Assembly: GCA_016719055.1 (NCBI GenBank)
Contig: JADKAW010000048.1
Location: 1-64,000 of the forward strand
Origin: Candidatus Rhodoferax mariagerensis
Lineage (GTDB): Bacteria > Pseudomonadota > Gammaproteobacteria > Burkholderiales > Burkholderiaceae_C
Direction: 5' to 3'
DNA: 64,000 nt
Part shown: in pieces, positions 1-8,657 of the stretch
How the letters are laid out: every line of letters starts with the position of its first letter
How positions within the stretch are numbered: the first letter of the stretch is position 1
Translations under genes and position numbers: made by a program
Notes under the pieces: generated by a model
What the model saw: only the letters and a program-made list of their open reading frames with translations
What the model was told of the DNA's origin: nothing
Database searches by the model: none

Positions 1-1383
1 GCGGTTGCGCCACTTTGGCGCTCTGTCTTGAGCTTTGTTGTGCCCATGGTCGCAGGCCTGATTTCGGCGCTGGCCTGGCAGGCTGACGACACCCACCTCT
101 TTTTGGCTGCGTGCAGCACGGTTTATCTGGGGGCCACGTTGCACTTTGCTTACAAGCAACACCAGTTGTTAACAAGTGCCTTGCACATGCAGTTTGAAAA
201 ACAATCCTTGGCCAATCAACTGGCGCAGCAGATGGCAGAAATTCAACACCTCAGCGCAGAAAAGACACGGTTTTTTGCCGCCGCCAGTCACGACCTGCGC
301 CAGCCGCTGCATGCCATCGTGCTCTATGGGGCCGTGCTGGAAAAGAAACTGGCAGACCGGCCTGAGGGTGCCCATGTGCTGCGCCTGATGGATGCCGTGC
401 GTGCGCTGGGCGTTTCACTCGATACGATGTTTGATGTCTCGCTGCTGGATGCCGGATCCATTGTTCCCGACCCGCAGGCCACACCGCTCACCCCGGTGTT
501 TCAGCAGCTTCATCAAATGTTTGCGTCGCGCGCCGAGCAAAAGGGATTGCAATTGCGTTTGCGCGCCAGCCCGCTGTGGGTCAAAACCGATCCGCATTTG
601 CTGCTTCGCGTGCTGGGCAACCTGGTTGAAAACGCGATCAAATACACCCACAAGGGTGGCGTGGTGGTGGTTGCCCGTGCCAGGGGGCAACAGGTTTGGA
701 TTGACGTGTGCGACACCGGCATCGGCATTGCGGCAGATCAGCTGGAGCCAATCTTTGCCGAGTTTTACCAGGTCAACAACCCCGGTCGTGACCGGGCCCG
801 GGGGCTGGGCATCGGTTTGTCGATGGTGCGCCGCCTGGCCGTGCTGCTCAATCACCCAGTGACTGTGCAGTCGCGCCTGGGTCGGGGCAGCCGGTTCAGG
901 CTGCAGTTGCCAACCGATGTGCCCCCGGCCCCCGAAAGCCGTCATGTTGACGCTGAAGCATCCAGCCCGGTGGTCCATTTGCGGGCCGATTGGGCGCAAA
1001 ACTTGCCTCAGCGCGTTTTACTAATGGACGACGAGGCGGGCATTGGTGAAGCAGCCTTGGCATTGTTCACCGCCTATGGAGTGGACTTGATGGTGGTGCG
1101 GGACGAAGCGGGCGCAACCGATGCGTTCACACGGGCATCAACCGGCAAGCCCATTGATGCGCTGATTTTTGACTACCGCCTGGCCGACGGTGTTGACGGT
1201 CTGGAAGTTGCCGTTGGCTTGCGCAGCCGCTTTGATCCGCAGTTGCCCATGCTTCTGGTCACCGGCGAAACCACGCCTGAGCGCTTGTCCAGGGCCCGCG
1301 ACATGGGTGTGCCATTGCTCACCAAGCCGGTGACTGCTGAAAGTTTGCTGGCATCGCTGGCGGCGCTCAAAAAAACTGTCTGA
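1..1383 (+). CDS. Hybrid sensor histidine kinase/response regulator, 5' end outside window
   Basis: The reading frame is open from the first base, so the gene starts outside the window. Visible parts, in order: a hydrophobic segment (remains of a membrane region), a short coiled linker, a HisKA domain with the H-box SHDLRQPLHAI near residue 96, a HATPase domain with N-box NLVENAIKYT, G1 box DTGIGIA and G2 box GLGIGLSMV, and a C-terminal receiver domain with the phospho-acceptor Asp in IFDYRLADG. The DLRQPL form of the H-box is typical of the hybrid kinases common in Burkholderiales. The signal sensed cannot be told because the N-terminus is missing. The next gene starts about 140 bp downstream and looks unrelated. 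Confidence 0.9.
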   Translation, partial: AVAPLWRSVLSFVVPMVAGLISALAWQADDTHLFLAACSTVYLGATLHFAYKQHQLLTSALHMQFEKQSLANQLAQQMAEIQHLSAEKTRFFAAASHDLRQPLHAIVLYGAVLEKKLADRPEGAHVLRLMDAVRALGVSLDTMFDVSLLDAGSIVPDPQATPLTPVFQQLHQMFASRAEQKGLQLRLRASPLWVKTDPHLLLRVLGNLVENAIKYTHKGGVVVVARARGQQVWIDVCDTGIGIAADQLEPIFAEFYQVNNPGRDRARGLGIGLSMVRRLAVLLNHPVTVQSRLGRGSRFRLQLPTDVPPAPESRHVDAEASSPVVHLRADWAQNLPQRVLLMDDEAGIGEAALALFTAYGVDLMVVRDEAGATDAFTRASTGKPIDALIFDYRLADGVDGLEVAVGLRSRFDPQLPMLLVTGETTPERLSRARDMGVPLLTKPVTAESLLASLAALKKTV

Positions 1384-1525
1384 AATTTTCCACAGATGCG
1401 CGACAGGCGCGTCAAAACATGACTTTTGGCACTGTTGCTGATGGGTCGTAGTTTCTAAAGTTGGCGGGTCTTTGTGCCAAACAGAGACGTTCACAACCCA
1501 ACATGTCATTTCAGGGAGTTTCATC

Positions 1526-2392
1526 ATGATTTTCAGATCAAATCGCAAAAAATTAGTTGCAGCCTTCGCGTTGGCAGGCGCTGTAGCTAGCGCCAGCGCT
1601 GTCCAAGTTACGACGACCGGCAGTTTTACCCAACTGACGATGGGCGGCTTCTACGATGCGGGTCACACGTTTGTGAGTGGGCTCAAGGTGAATGGTCAGG
1701 CCGTTGATATTTGCGGTGGTGATTCCACTTGCGCGAGCGCCATCAATAATCCGGCTGGCATCACAGCCAACCTAAGCGGGTTGTCCTCGGTCGAGTTTGG
1801 CTATAACTCTGCCTTCAGGCCCAACACGTTCGCATTCGCTGCCAATACGGCGGATGTAGCCGGTGTAGGAGCTTCGAATCAGTTCAAGCTGGGTACTTTC
1901 ACTTTCACCAACGGGGGGTTTTATCCCTTGGCATTCTTTGACTTTACTCTGACCACCCAGTCCACCGATGCTGCTTTCGACAACAAAACTTTCAGCGGCC
2001 GTATTCGTTTGGATACGAACTCGTCGGGTACCGACGGTGGTCCTGGCATTCCGTTAGCCATTGCTAACGCCGAAGCCGACTACTTCACGCTAGAAAGCTC
2101 AGCCGGGAACACATTCACCTCTTTGGGTAGCGTACGGGTTTACGACTACAACGCTTGCCCACCACCAGGTATTGACCCGTCCTGCAACACCGGTTCCGTT
2201 GATTTGATGGGCCATATCAACTCGCTTCACTTGGACAGTTTCGCGAATCCAACCGGTGGGGCATTCCTCAACAGCAGCACGACCTCGGCGCTTTCGCTTG
2301 TGCCAGAACCCGAAACCTACGCCATGCTGCTGGCTGGCCTGGGGCTGATAGGTACGATTGCAAGACGCCGCCGCGCGGCCCAGCGCCGTTAA
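1526..2392 (+). CDS. PEP-CTERM sorting domain protein
   Basis: Secreted protein of about 288 residues. The start at 1526 is preferred over an upstream in-frame ATG because CAGGGAG sits just before it and it opens directly into a signal peptide (basic NRKK, then a hydrophobic stretch ending near ASA). The C-terminus carries a classic PEP-CTERM tail: VPEPETYAMLLAGLG, a short hydrophobic helix and an Arg-rich end (RRRRAAQRR). Such tails are cut by exosortase/EpsH enzymes and are linked to exopolysaccharide and biofilm biology. The body is rich in Thr, Ser, Asn and Gly, as usual for this class, and has no recognisable catalytic motif. No exosortase gene is seen in the window. Confidence 0.88.
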   Translation: MIFRSNRKKLVAAFALAGAVASASAVQVTTTGSFTQLTMGGFYDAGHTFVSGLKVNGQAVDICGGDSTCASAINNPAGITANLSGLSSVEFGYNSAFRPNTFAFAANTADVAGVGASNQFKLGTFTFTNGGFYPLAFFDFTLTTQSTDAAFDNKTFSGRIRLDTNSSGTDGGPGIPLAIANAEADYFTLESSAGNTFTSLGSVRVYDYNACPPPGIDPSCNTGSVDLMGHINSLHLDSFANPTGGAFLNSSTTSALSLVPEPETYAMLLAGLGLIGTIARRRRAAQRR

Positions 2393-2399
2393 TCCTGCG

Positions 2400-2580
2400 C
2401 GGTTTTTTACCGGACCGAGCTTGACGATCTGTCAGACGCGCCGCCGCCTCGGCCATGCGCCGCGTGGTGCATGAGGGGCAAACGCCTGCCCTGACCGTTG
2501 CAGGAGAAGGCGACCAGAAAGTCACGCCCGCAGTCATCACAGCGGGAGCAGGCAGGTCCGTGGGCCAAGAACGTTTGGGT
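2400..2580 (-). pseudogene. IS91-family transposase remnant (zinc-binding N-terminal region)
   Basis: On the minus strand one frame gives a stretch with CDDCGRDFLVAFSCNGQG, and the +1 frame continues with VCPSCTTRRMAEAAARLTD. Joined, these match the cysteine-rich N-terminal domain of IS91/IS801-type transposases (pattern RCxxCGxxxLxAFSCKxRGxCPSCxxRRM). A frameshift lies around 2487-2495 and the rest of the transposase is absent, so only a fragment remains. A second fragment of the same family, covering another part of the protein, is at 41832-41933. Called from motif memory, not from an alignment. Confidence 0.6.
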
Positions 2581-2653
2581 TAGACGGAGTTACGCGGTCC
2601 GCTGCTCATAAAAAGCAGTCTGTCACACATTCAACGAACACTGGAAAAATGAA

Positions 2654-3328
2654 ATGAATACGATATGTCGAATCGCGCTGCTTGGCAGCATGACGGCTTT
2701 GCTGTCTGCTTGTGCCACGATGGGACTTGACAAGAAGGCAACGCAGGTGGACTGGAGCAAGGGGTCTGTGGTTGTTACGTCAGTCGATTTGAAAAATGAA
2801 TACAAACCCAACTACAGCCCAACCTGGCTGGCGATCGGTATCGAAAAGGCCAAAGGTGAAGCTTCGACGGGCGGCGGAACGGCCTGGGAGACGGTGGCCA
2901 ATGGGCAAACCAGCGCCATCCTGACGCAACAACTCCTCCCCGGTAAGTACTCCATCAAGTCACTCCAAGGCCGGGCAGGACAATTCCCGGTCATCGGGAG
3001 CATGAGCTTTTCGGTCGATGCTCCGTTTGAAGTGCCGCCCAAGTCGGTGATTTACCTGGGGCATATCGCGTTGACCAACAAAGAAAAGCTGAATCGCGAT
3101 GACCAGGCCAGTGGCGCAGCGCTTCCACTCATTGACCAGGCAGTCACCGGGTTTGGCAACGGTACGCTACAAGTGACGCTCAAAGATCGCTATGAGCAAG
3201 ATGTTGCCGCATTGAAAAACGATTACCCCGCCTTGCGCGACATGCCCGTCATTCGGGCACCACTGGCGCTAATGGAACTTGACAGAAGTAGCGGCAGCAG
3301 TGCGCCAAAGGTGATCGTCAAGCCCTGA
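2654..3328 (+). CDS. Putative lipoprotein of unknown function
   Basis: A 224-residue protein with a lipoprotein signal: a short basic start, a hydrophobic core (IALLGSMTALLS) and lipobox LSAC with Cys20 as the predicted lipidated residue. The mature part is mixed alpha/beta in character with no motif I recognise; it contains SWK/WLAIG-like patches and ends in VIVKP. It stands alone, between an IS91 remnant and a palindromic element, with no operon partner. Family assignment is not possible by eye. Confidence 0.75.
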   Translation: MNTICRIALLGSMTALLSACATMGLDKKATQVDWSKGSVVVTSVDLKNEYKPNYSPTWLAIGIEKAKGEASTGGGTAWETVANGQTSAILTQQLLPGKYSIKSLQGRAGQFPVIGSMSFSVDAPFEVPPKSVIYLGHIALTNKEKLNRDDQASGAALPLIDQAVTGFGNGTLQVTLKDRYEQDVAALKNDYPALRDMPVIRAPLALMELDRSSGSSAPKVIVKP

Positions 3329-3529
3329 GCCCAAGTCGCAAGCGCATGCGTTGTTGGCAGCAACAAACGCAGAGTTGATTTTCGCGACTAGAAAATTCAA
3401 GTGCACGAGGATCAGCATGGTGCAGGTTTTGAGCCCCCACAGCCCACAACCTGCAAGCCATCTGCAGCAGCGCGGCGCTGACGACTGCGTCGGTTGACCT
3501 GACGCCGATATTGATGCTGTTTTTGACTA
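3329..3529. other. Intergenic stretch without recognisable gene
   Basis: Between the lipoprotein gene and the palindromic element. Several frames are open in part but none has a start, codon use or motif that supports a gene. The whole gap to the next gene (3329-3910) is otherwise occupied by the palindrome at 3530-3690 and the short repeat at 3732-3787. Confidence 0.5.
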
Positions 3530-3690
3530 AGGGTTCGTCCGGAAATAAGTTGTGCAATTGGCCGTTGGATTTGGGATGCAGAGCTAGGCGCACAGCGCGC
3601 CGTTTAGCACCGTTAAACAAGCGATTTGCAACGACGCTATGCGCCCAAAGCCAGCGCGACAATTGTGCAAGTTATTCACGGACGAGCCCT
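3530..3690. repeat. Large imperfect palindrome, copy 1 of a ~160 bp element
   Basis: The left end reads AGGGTTCGTCCGGAAATAAG, and the reverse complement of the right end reads AGGGCTCGTCCGTGAATAAC. Pairing continues inward for about 60 bp per arm with scattered mismatches. The centre holds GCAGAGCTAGGCGCA and a small hairpin (GTTTAGC/GTTAAAC). The core reappears at 49083-49150 inside a second palindrome whose arms differ in sequence. It may be a transposon-derived miniature element (MITE) or a structured transcript. Confidence 0.75.
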
Positions 3691-3731
3691 AAGGGCAGTT
3701 CAGCTTGTGCCAAAGCGCGCAGCCATCGCTA

Positions 3732-3787
3732 CTTCATAAAATGTAGCTGCCAGCGCATATGCAATAAGGGCTAGGACCTCATTTGTT
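3732..3787 (+). repeat. Short interspersed repeat, copy 1
   Basis: Contains TAGCTGCCAGCGCATATG followed by CAATAAGGGCTAGGACC. It matches the family consensus TAGCTnnnAGCGCnTnTnnn + ATAAGGGCTAGAGGCC found about 13 times in this window. It lies between genes, upstream of the acyltransferase gene. Confidence 0.8.
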
Positions 3788-3910
3788 ATAAAAATGCTGT
3801 GGCCAATAGCCTTGTCAAGGCGCAGGCCTGCCACATCACACCCGCCCGGCAAGGTTTTACGCAAATCACAACAATGCGGTCCATCACAGGGGTTTTACAC
3901 ACCGACAACG

Positions 3911-5125
3911 ATGGACACACACACTGCTTTGGACACCGGCGACTACGTGCTTCGGGTGCTTGACTCACCCGTGGCGGTGGACGCTCGCCGGTGGAACCAA
4001 CTGCTGTTTGCGCAAAGCCAGCCAACGCCGTTCATGCGTCACGAGTTTCTGAGCGCCTTGCACGACAGTGGTTGTGCCACGGCCAGCACCGGCTGGACGC
4101 CGCGTTTCTTTCTGCTGGAGCGCCAAGGTGAGCTGCGCGCCGCGAGTGTGATCTACCTCAAATCTCACTCGCAGGGCGAATTTGTCTTTGATTGGGGCTG
4201 GGCGCGTGCCTACCACGCGCACGGCCTGCACTACCACCCCAAGGCCGTTTGTGCCGTGCCTTTTATTCCGGTACCGGGCACCCGGCTGCTGGCCGGCACC
4301 CAGCCCGAGCGTGACGCGCTGGCCAGGGTGCTGCTGGACTGGTGTGCCCAACAACAAATGTCGGGCCTGCACAACCTGTTTGCCAGCGATGAGGATGTAG
4401 CCGCTTTTCAGCAAGCCGGCATGCTGCTGCGCCACACGGTGCAGTTTCACTGGACCAATACCGACCCGGGTTACGCCAGCTTTGACAGCTTTTTGGCGAC
4501 GCTGTCGCAAGACAAGCGCAAAAAAATACGCCAGGAGCGGCGCAAGGTGGCCGACGCCGGCGTCACGTTTCGCACCCTGCTGGGCACAGACATTGGCACG
4601 GCTGATTGGGACTTTTTCTACCGTTGTTACGAGCGCACCTACCTGGAGCACGGCAATGACCCCTATTTCAGCCGCGACTTTTTCGCCCGGATGGCCAGCA
4701 CCATGCCCGAGGACTGGCTGCTGTTTGTGGCCGAGCAGCATGGCCAGCCCATTGCTTCAAGTTTGGTAGCTATTAACGCAAGCTGTGAAAGGGCTGCAAG
4801 GCAAAATGGCATTGAATACACGCCGCGTGTGGCGTATGGGCGCTACTGGGGTGCCCTGGAGCGGGTCGATTGCCTGCACTTTGAGGCCTGCTATTACCAG
4901 CCGCTGGCGTGGTGCATTGAGCACGGCTACCAGCGGTTTGAGGGTGGCGCGCAGGGCGAACACAAGCTGGCCCGTGCCTTGCTACCGGTCACCACCACCA
5001 GTGCCCACTGGCTGGCGCACCCGCAGTTTTTTGCCGCCGTTGACGAATTTTTGCAGGCTGAACGCCAGGGCATCGACCACTATGTTGACCGCCTGCATCA
5101 ACACAGCCCGTTCAAGGCGGTTTAG
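3911..5125 (+). CDS. GNAT/FemAB-like protein of the COG3146 (DUF482) family
   Basis: About 404 residues. It resembles the COG3146 family of putative N-acyltransferases (peptidoglycan-modifying or amino-acid acylating; function not proven). Supporting features: the early segment around WNQLL and PFMRHEFLSAL, the DKRKKIRQERRKV basic helix, YLEHGNDPYFSRDFF, the YGRYWGALERVDCLHFEACYYQPL block near the end, and the final EGGAQGEHKLARALLP block. The ATG at 3911 is preferred to an upstream in-frame ATG because the extra 39 residues look non-coding. Residues about 283-300 are encoded by a copy of the short interspersed repeat, which adds a segment where relatives are expected to run straight into the YGRYWG block. 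Confidence 0.8.
   Translation: MDTHTALDTGDYVLRVLDSPVAVDARRWNQLLFAQSQPTPFMRHEFLSALHDSGCATASTGWTPRFFLLERQGELRAASVIYLKSHSQGEFVFDWGWARAYHAHGLHYHPKAVCAVPFIPVPGTRLLAGTQPERDALARVLLDWCAQQQMSGLHNLFASDEDVAAFQQAGMLLRHTVQFHWTNTDPGYASFDSFLATLSQDKRKKIRQERRKVADAGVTFRTLLGTDIGTADWDFFYRCYERTYLEHGNDPYFSRDFFARMASTMPEDWLLFVAEQHGQPIASSLVAINASCERAARQNGIEYTPRVAYGRYWGALERVDCLHFEACYYQPLAWCIEHGYQRFEGGAQGEHKLARALLPVTTTSAHWLAHPQFFAAVDEFLQAERQGIDHYVDRLHQHSPFKAV
4759..4808 (+). repeat. Short interspersed repeat inside the acyltransferase CDS, copy 2
   Basis: GGTAGCTATTAACGCAAGCT followed by GTGAAAGGGCTGCAAGGC matches the family pattern. It is read in frame and encodes approximately LVAINASCERAARQNG, placed just before the conserved YGRYWG block. 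Confidence 0.65.
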
Positions 5126-5257
5126 CAGGCATTTTCGGTCCGCTTCAGAATGGCGGTCATGTCCTGAGCGTGTCAATGTTTGCCTACAATGCGCCAAGCT
5201 TGGGTCTGTGAGATCGATGCTCCACAATCAGCCAACTCCTGGACATTCGCTTCCGCC

Positions 5258-5317
5258 TTAAGGCTTTTTGGCCTCTAGCCCTTATGTTAAAAGCGTAACC
5301 AGCTATTTTTTTTGTAG
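5258..5317 (-). repeat. Short interspersed repeat upstream of diguanylate cyclase, copy 3
   Basis: On the minus strand it reads AATAGCTGGTTACGCTTTTA then ACATAAGGGCTAGAGGCC. It ends about 10 bp before the ATG at 5327, so it probably forms part of the 5' untranslated region of the cyclase gene. Confidence 0.8.
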
Positions 5318-5326
5318 CACAATACC

Positions 5327-6916
5327 ATGATTGACAAAAAGCCGTTCGAGATTGCGCGCGAAACGCTCAAACAGCTTACCGTTCGCAAGCTGGCACCCAC
5401 GCCCATCAATTACCAACGCATTTACAGCGAAATTGCCGGCCTGCCGATCGAGCCGCCGTTTCCGGCCGACCGCCTGCGCGACATTGCGATAGCGCTACCC
5501 ACCAAAACACCGGGGCAGCAACGCCAGCGTGGTTTGCTCGAGTCGTCCATCAACAACCTGAACTGGGACGGCGTCAAGAGTGCACTGATGGCCTATGGCG
5601 GCTTCAGCCCGGCAGCGCCCGAGCCGGGCAAGGCGGTGGCTGGTGTGCCGCTGGTTGATGCCGTCAAGCCTGCCACACCCATCATGGTCGAGCCAGACCC
5701 GGCTCCGGCCATCACGGCACCGGCGTTGACGTCAGACTTTTTCGCCCAGATTGCCCGCTTGATCGACTATGCCTTGCCGGCCATGGGTCAGGACGACGAG
5801 CGCTTTCTGGAGCAGACGCACGCGTTGACCAAGGCCTTGCGCCAGCCCAATGCAGATGCCGTCAGCGTCAAACAGATGCTGGTCAACTACGGCCACCGCC
5901 TGTCGTTTGCCGCCGAAGATCAGGCCGAGATCAAAAATGTGCTGCTCAAGCTGCTGCACCTGATCATTGAAAACATCAGCCACCTGAGCATCGACGACGG
6001 CTGGTTGAAGGGCCAGGTCGATGCCTTGATGGAGGTTTGCGCCCCGCCTTTGACACTGCGCCGGCTGGATGATGTCGAGCAGCGCCTGAAAGACGTCATC
6101 TTCAAGCAGACCGAAGCCAAAACCCGCGCCGTGCAAGCCCAGGAAGAAATGCGCCAGATGTTGGCCACCTTCGTCGACCGGCTGGCTGCCATGTCGCAAA
6201 GCACCGGCAGTTTTCACGACAAACTCGAAGAAAGCGCCCGCCTGATCGAGCAGGCCAAGACCATCACCGACATTGCGCCGGTGCTTAAAGACGTGGTGGG
6301 TGCCACCCGCAACATGGCGCACGACAGCGAGTCGGCCCGCAGCGAGCTGCAAAGCATGAAGAAAAGGGCCGAGACCACCGAAGCCGAGTTGATCAAGTTA
6401 CACCAGGAGCTGGACCGCGTCAGCTCGCTGGCCCGCCATGACCCGCTGACCGGCGCACTCAACCGCCAGGGCCTGGATGAAGCGCTCAACCGAGAGGTGT
6501 CCAAATTCAAACGCCAGGATTCACCCCTGTGCATGGCCCTGCTCGACATCGACAACTTCAAGAAACTCAACGACACCCTGGGACATGCCACGGGCGATGT
6601 GGCGCTGGCGCATCTGGCTGGCGTGGCGCGCGAAGTGATGCGGCCGCAGGACACGCTGGCGCGATATGGTGGCGAAGAATTCGTCATTCTTCTGCCCGAC
6701 ACCCCGCTGGACAAAGGCATAGAGGCCATGACGCGTTTGCAGCGCGAGCTGACCAAGCGGTTTTTTATGGCGGGTACTGAAAAAGTGCTGATCACCTTCA
6801 GCGCTGGCGTGGCCCAGCTGGCCGCCAACGAAACCGGGCCGGATGCCATCAAGCGCGCCGACCAGGCCATGTACCTGGCCAAGCGGGCCGGCAAAAACCG
6901 GGTGCTCGGTGCCTAG
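5327..6916 (+). CDS. Diguanylate cyclase (GGDEF domain)
   Basis: A 529-residue protein that makes cyclic di-GMP from two GTP. The C-terminal 165 residues form a GGDEF domain: it opens with DPLTGALNRQGLDEAL, has DIDNFKKLNDTLGH, and carries the active-site loop ARYGGEEF near residue 449. An inhibitory I-site, RPQD, lies five residues before GGEEF, so product feedback is expected. The N-terminal ~360 residues are cytoplasmic, helical and partly coiled-coil (TEAELIKLHQELDRVSS just before GGDEF), with no predicted membrane span; their ligand is unknown. The short repeat at 5258-5317 lies immediately upstream. An HD-GYP protein (46548-47669) and a c-di-GMP riboswitch (63425-63515) occur in the same window. 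Confidence 0.93.
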   Translation: MIDKKPFEIARETLKQLTVRKLAPTPINYQRIYSEIAGLPIEPPFPADRLRDIAIALPTKTPGQQRQRGLLESSINNLNWDGVKSALMAYGGFSPAAPEPGKAVAGVPLVDAVKPATPIMVEPDPAPAITAPALTSDFFAQIARLIDYALPAMGQDDERFLEQTHALTKALRQPNADAVSVKQMLVNYGHRLSFAAEDQAEIKNVLLKLLHLIIENISHLSIDDGWLKGQVDALMEVCAPPLTLRRLDDVEQRLKDVIFKQTEAKTRAVQAQEEMRQMLATFVDRLAAMSQSTGSFHDKLEESARLIEQAKTITDIAPVLKDVVGATRNMAHDSESARSELQSMKKRAETTEAELIKLHQELDRVSSLARHDPLTGALNRQGLDEALNREVSKFKRQDSPLCMALLDIDNFKKLNDTLGHATGDVALAHLAGVAREVMRPQDTLARYGGEEFVILLPDTPLDKGIEAMTRLQRELTKRFFMAGTEKVLITFSAGVAQLAANETGPDAIKRADQAMYLAKRAGKNRVLGA

Positions 6917-6931
6917 CGGCACCGTGAACAC

Positions 6932-7513
6932 ATGAGCTATCTTGTTCTGGGGTTGGTCATTTTTCTGGGTGTGCATTCGGTACGCATCGTGGCCGAGCAC
7001 TGGCGCGCGCAGCAGCAGCTCAGGCTGGGGCCCCAAGGCTGGCGCGCTGCCTACTCGCTGGTGTCTTTGGCCGGCTTTGTGCTGATCGTCTGGGGCTTTG
7101 GCCTGGCCCGCCAAACACCCACCCAGCTCTGGAGCCCACCGGTGGGCATGCGCCACCTGGCCGCCTTGCTGAATTTGCTGGCCTTTGTGCTGGTGGCGGC
7201 AGCCTATGTACCCGGCAACCGCATCAAGACCTGGGTGCAGCATCCCATGGTGGCGGCTGTCGTGATGTGGGCCTTGGCGCACTTGCTGGCCAATGGCAAC
7301 CTGGCCCATGTGGTGTTGTTTGGCAGTTTCCTGCTCTGGGCTGTGGCAGATTTTGCGGCGGCACGCCAGCGCGACCGGCTTGATGCCCAGGCAGCCACAC
7401 CCGCCATGCGCAAGGGGGCCAATGGCATTGCCGTGGCCATTGGAGTGGCGAGCTGGGTGGCTTTTACGCTGTGGCTGCACGGCCTGCTGATCGGCGTGCG
7501 CCCATTGGGTTGA
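6932..7513 (+). CDS. NnrU family membrane protein
   Basis: A 193-residue protein with about five to six hydrophobic segments. It matches the NnrU family (first seen in denitrification gene clusters, precise role unresolved): FLGVHSVRIVAEHWR at the start, SLAGFVLIVWGFGLAR, GMRHLAALLNLLAF and the conserved GNRIKTWVQHPM followed by WALAHLLANG. It starts only 15 bp after the diguanylate cyclase stop, so it could be co-transcribed with it, but no nitric-oxide or nitrite genes are nearby. Confidence 0.9.
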   Translation: MSYLVLGLVIFLGVHSVRIVAEHWRAQQQLRLGPQGWRAAYSLVSLAGFVLIVWGFGLARQTPTQLWSPPVGMRHLAALLNLLAFVLVAAAYVPGNRIKTWVQHPMVAAVVMWALAHLLANGNLAHVVLFGSFLLWAVADFAAARQRDRLDAQAATPAMRKGANGIAVAIGVASWVAFTLWLHGLLIGVRPLG

Positions 7514-7531
7514 GGCGGCTTGGCCAGCGGC

Positions 7532-7744
7532 CTATTTGATGCCCATGAAATATTGAATCAGGTACTTGGCAAGAAAACCGACAAAGCCAAACGCCAGCCC
7601 CAAAAACATCACAAAGGTACCAAATTTGCCGGCCTTGGACTCCCAGGCCAGCTGACCAATGATGAACATCATGTAGAGAATGCCGGCACCAATGCCAAAG
7701 GTCATGCCAAAGTTGGTGATCTGCTCTTCGTTAAAGCCAAACAT
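7532..7744 (-). CDS. DUF2788 small membrane protein
   Basis: A 70-residue protein (MFGFNEEQITNFGMT...) with two membrane segments, as in the DUF2788 family. Its ATG shares one base with the stop of the DUF2189 gene upstream (TGATG), so the two are translationally coupled. Function unknown. The longer frame that reads through this region is the upstream gene in another frame and is not a separate gene. Confidence 0.8.
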   Translation of the reverse strand: MFGFNEEQITNFGMTFGIGAGILYMMFIIGQLAWESKAGKFGTFVMFLGLAFGFVGFLAKYLIQYFMGIK

Positions 7745-8586
7745 CAGCGCAGCTCCCGTTCTGGCAAATCTGACACATCGAGCAAGTCGCGGTAAGCGTG
7801 CCAGCTGGCGTGGCCCAGCACCGGCACCACCAGCACCAGGCCCAGCAGCACCAACGCAAAGCCCAGCAGTGTCAGCACCATGATCAGTGCACCCCATAGC
7901 GCCATCGGCACCGGGTTGGCCAGAATCACCTGCCAGCTGGTGGCCACAGCCACCGGGATCGGGACCCGACGGTCGAGCAGCATCGGAATGGTGATCACGG
8001 TCGAAGCAAAAATCGGTGCCACCAGCACGCCACCCATGGCCAACCACAACTCAAACAAAAAGCCTTGTTTGGCCAATACCACATGGCGTATGAACTCGAC
8101 CGGCGAGGTGATGGCAGCCGGTGCCAACAGCGTGATGAGACCGGCCGACAGCAGTACCCAGGCGGTACCCGCTGCCGCCAGCAAGAAGCCAAACTTGAGC
8201 AGGTTCCAGTGTCCATCACCCCATTTTCTGAACTGCCCGTCTTGCCAGTTCAGCCAGGTTTTCAGCACAATGGCCCAATTGGCAGGTTCGCCGCGTTCCA
8301 GCGCCCGGCTTAGGGCATACAGGCTGGTGGCCAGAATGGGTGCCACCAGCAAAAACCCCGAAAACGCCCCAGCCATGAACCAGAAGCGGTCGTGCGCCAG
8401 CAACAGCATCAGCGCACCAGCCACGGCCATCGCCAGCCCATGCAGCAGGCTGATGCCGGCGCAGCGGGTCAGATCCTGCCAGCCACGCACGAGCCATTGC
8501 ACAGGCTGGGTCATGCCAATGGTGCGTACGTTGGCCAGCATCGCTGGAGACACGGGCGGTTTGGCAGGTTGCGCGGAGTTTGACAT
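7744..8586 (-). CDS. DUF2189 integral membrane protein
   Basis: About 280 residues. The ATG at 8586 (MSNSAQPAKPPVSP) is chosen because the upstream extension runs into repeat DNA. It has six or so hydrophobic helices, and the pattern W.RGW.DLTR...SLLHGL, FSGFLLVAPILATSLYALSRALERGE and late MALWGALIMVLTLLGFA fits DUF2189. Members are often annotated next to cytochrome oxidase-like genes but have no proven function. It overlaps the DUF2788 gene by one base. Confidence 0.82.
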   Translation of the reverse strand: MSNSAQPAKPPVSPAMLANVRTIGMTQPVQWLVRGWQDLTRCAGISLLHGLAMAVAGALMLLLAHDRFWFMAGAFSGFLLVAPILATSLYALSRALERGEPANWAIVLKTWLNWQDGQFRKWGDGHWNLLKFGFLLAAAGTAWVLLSAGLITLLAPAAITSPVEFIRHVVLAKQGFLFELWLAMGGVLVAPIFASTVITIPMLLDRRVPIPVAVATSWQVILANPVPMALWGALIMVLTLLGFALVLLGLVLVVPVLGHASWHAYRDLLDVSDLPERELR

Positions 8587-8657
8587 GGTGAAGCTTGGTA
8601 AATGGGGTGCAGCAAACCCGTCATGTTGCCACAAGCGGCAAGGGCTGGTGTTCGCAC

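Noticed and set aside
3318..3662. Open frame of 114 codons on the minus strand
   Set aside because: It runs through the palindrome, has no RBS and no recognisable motif.
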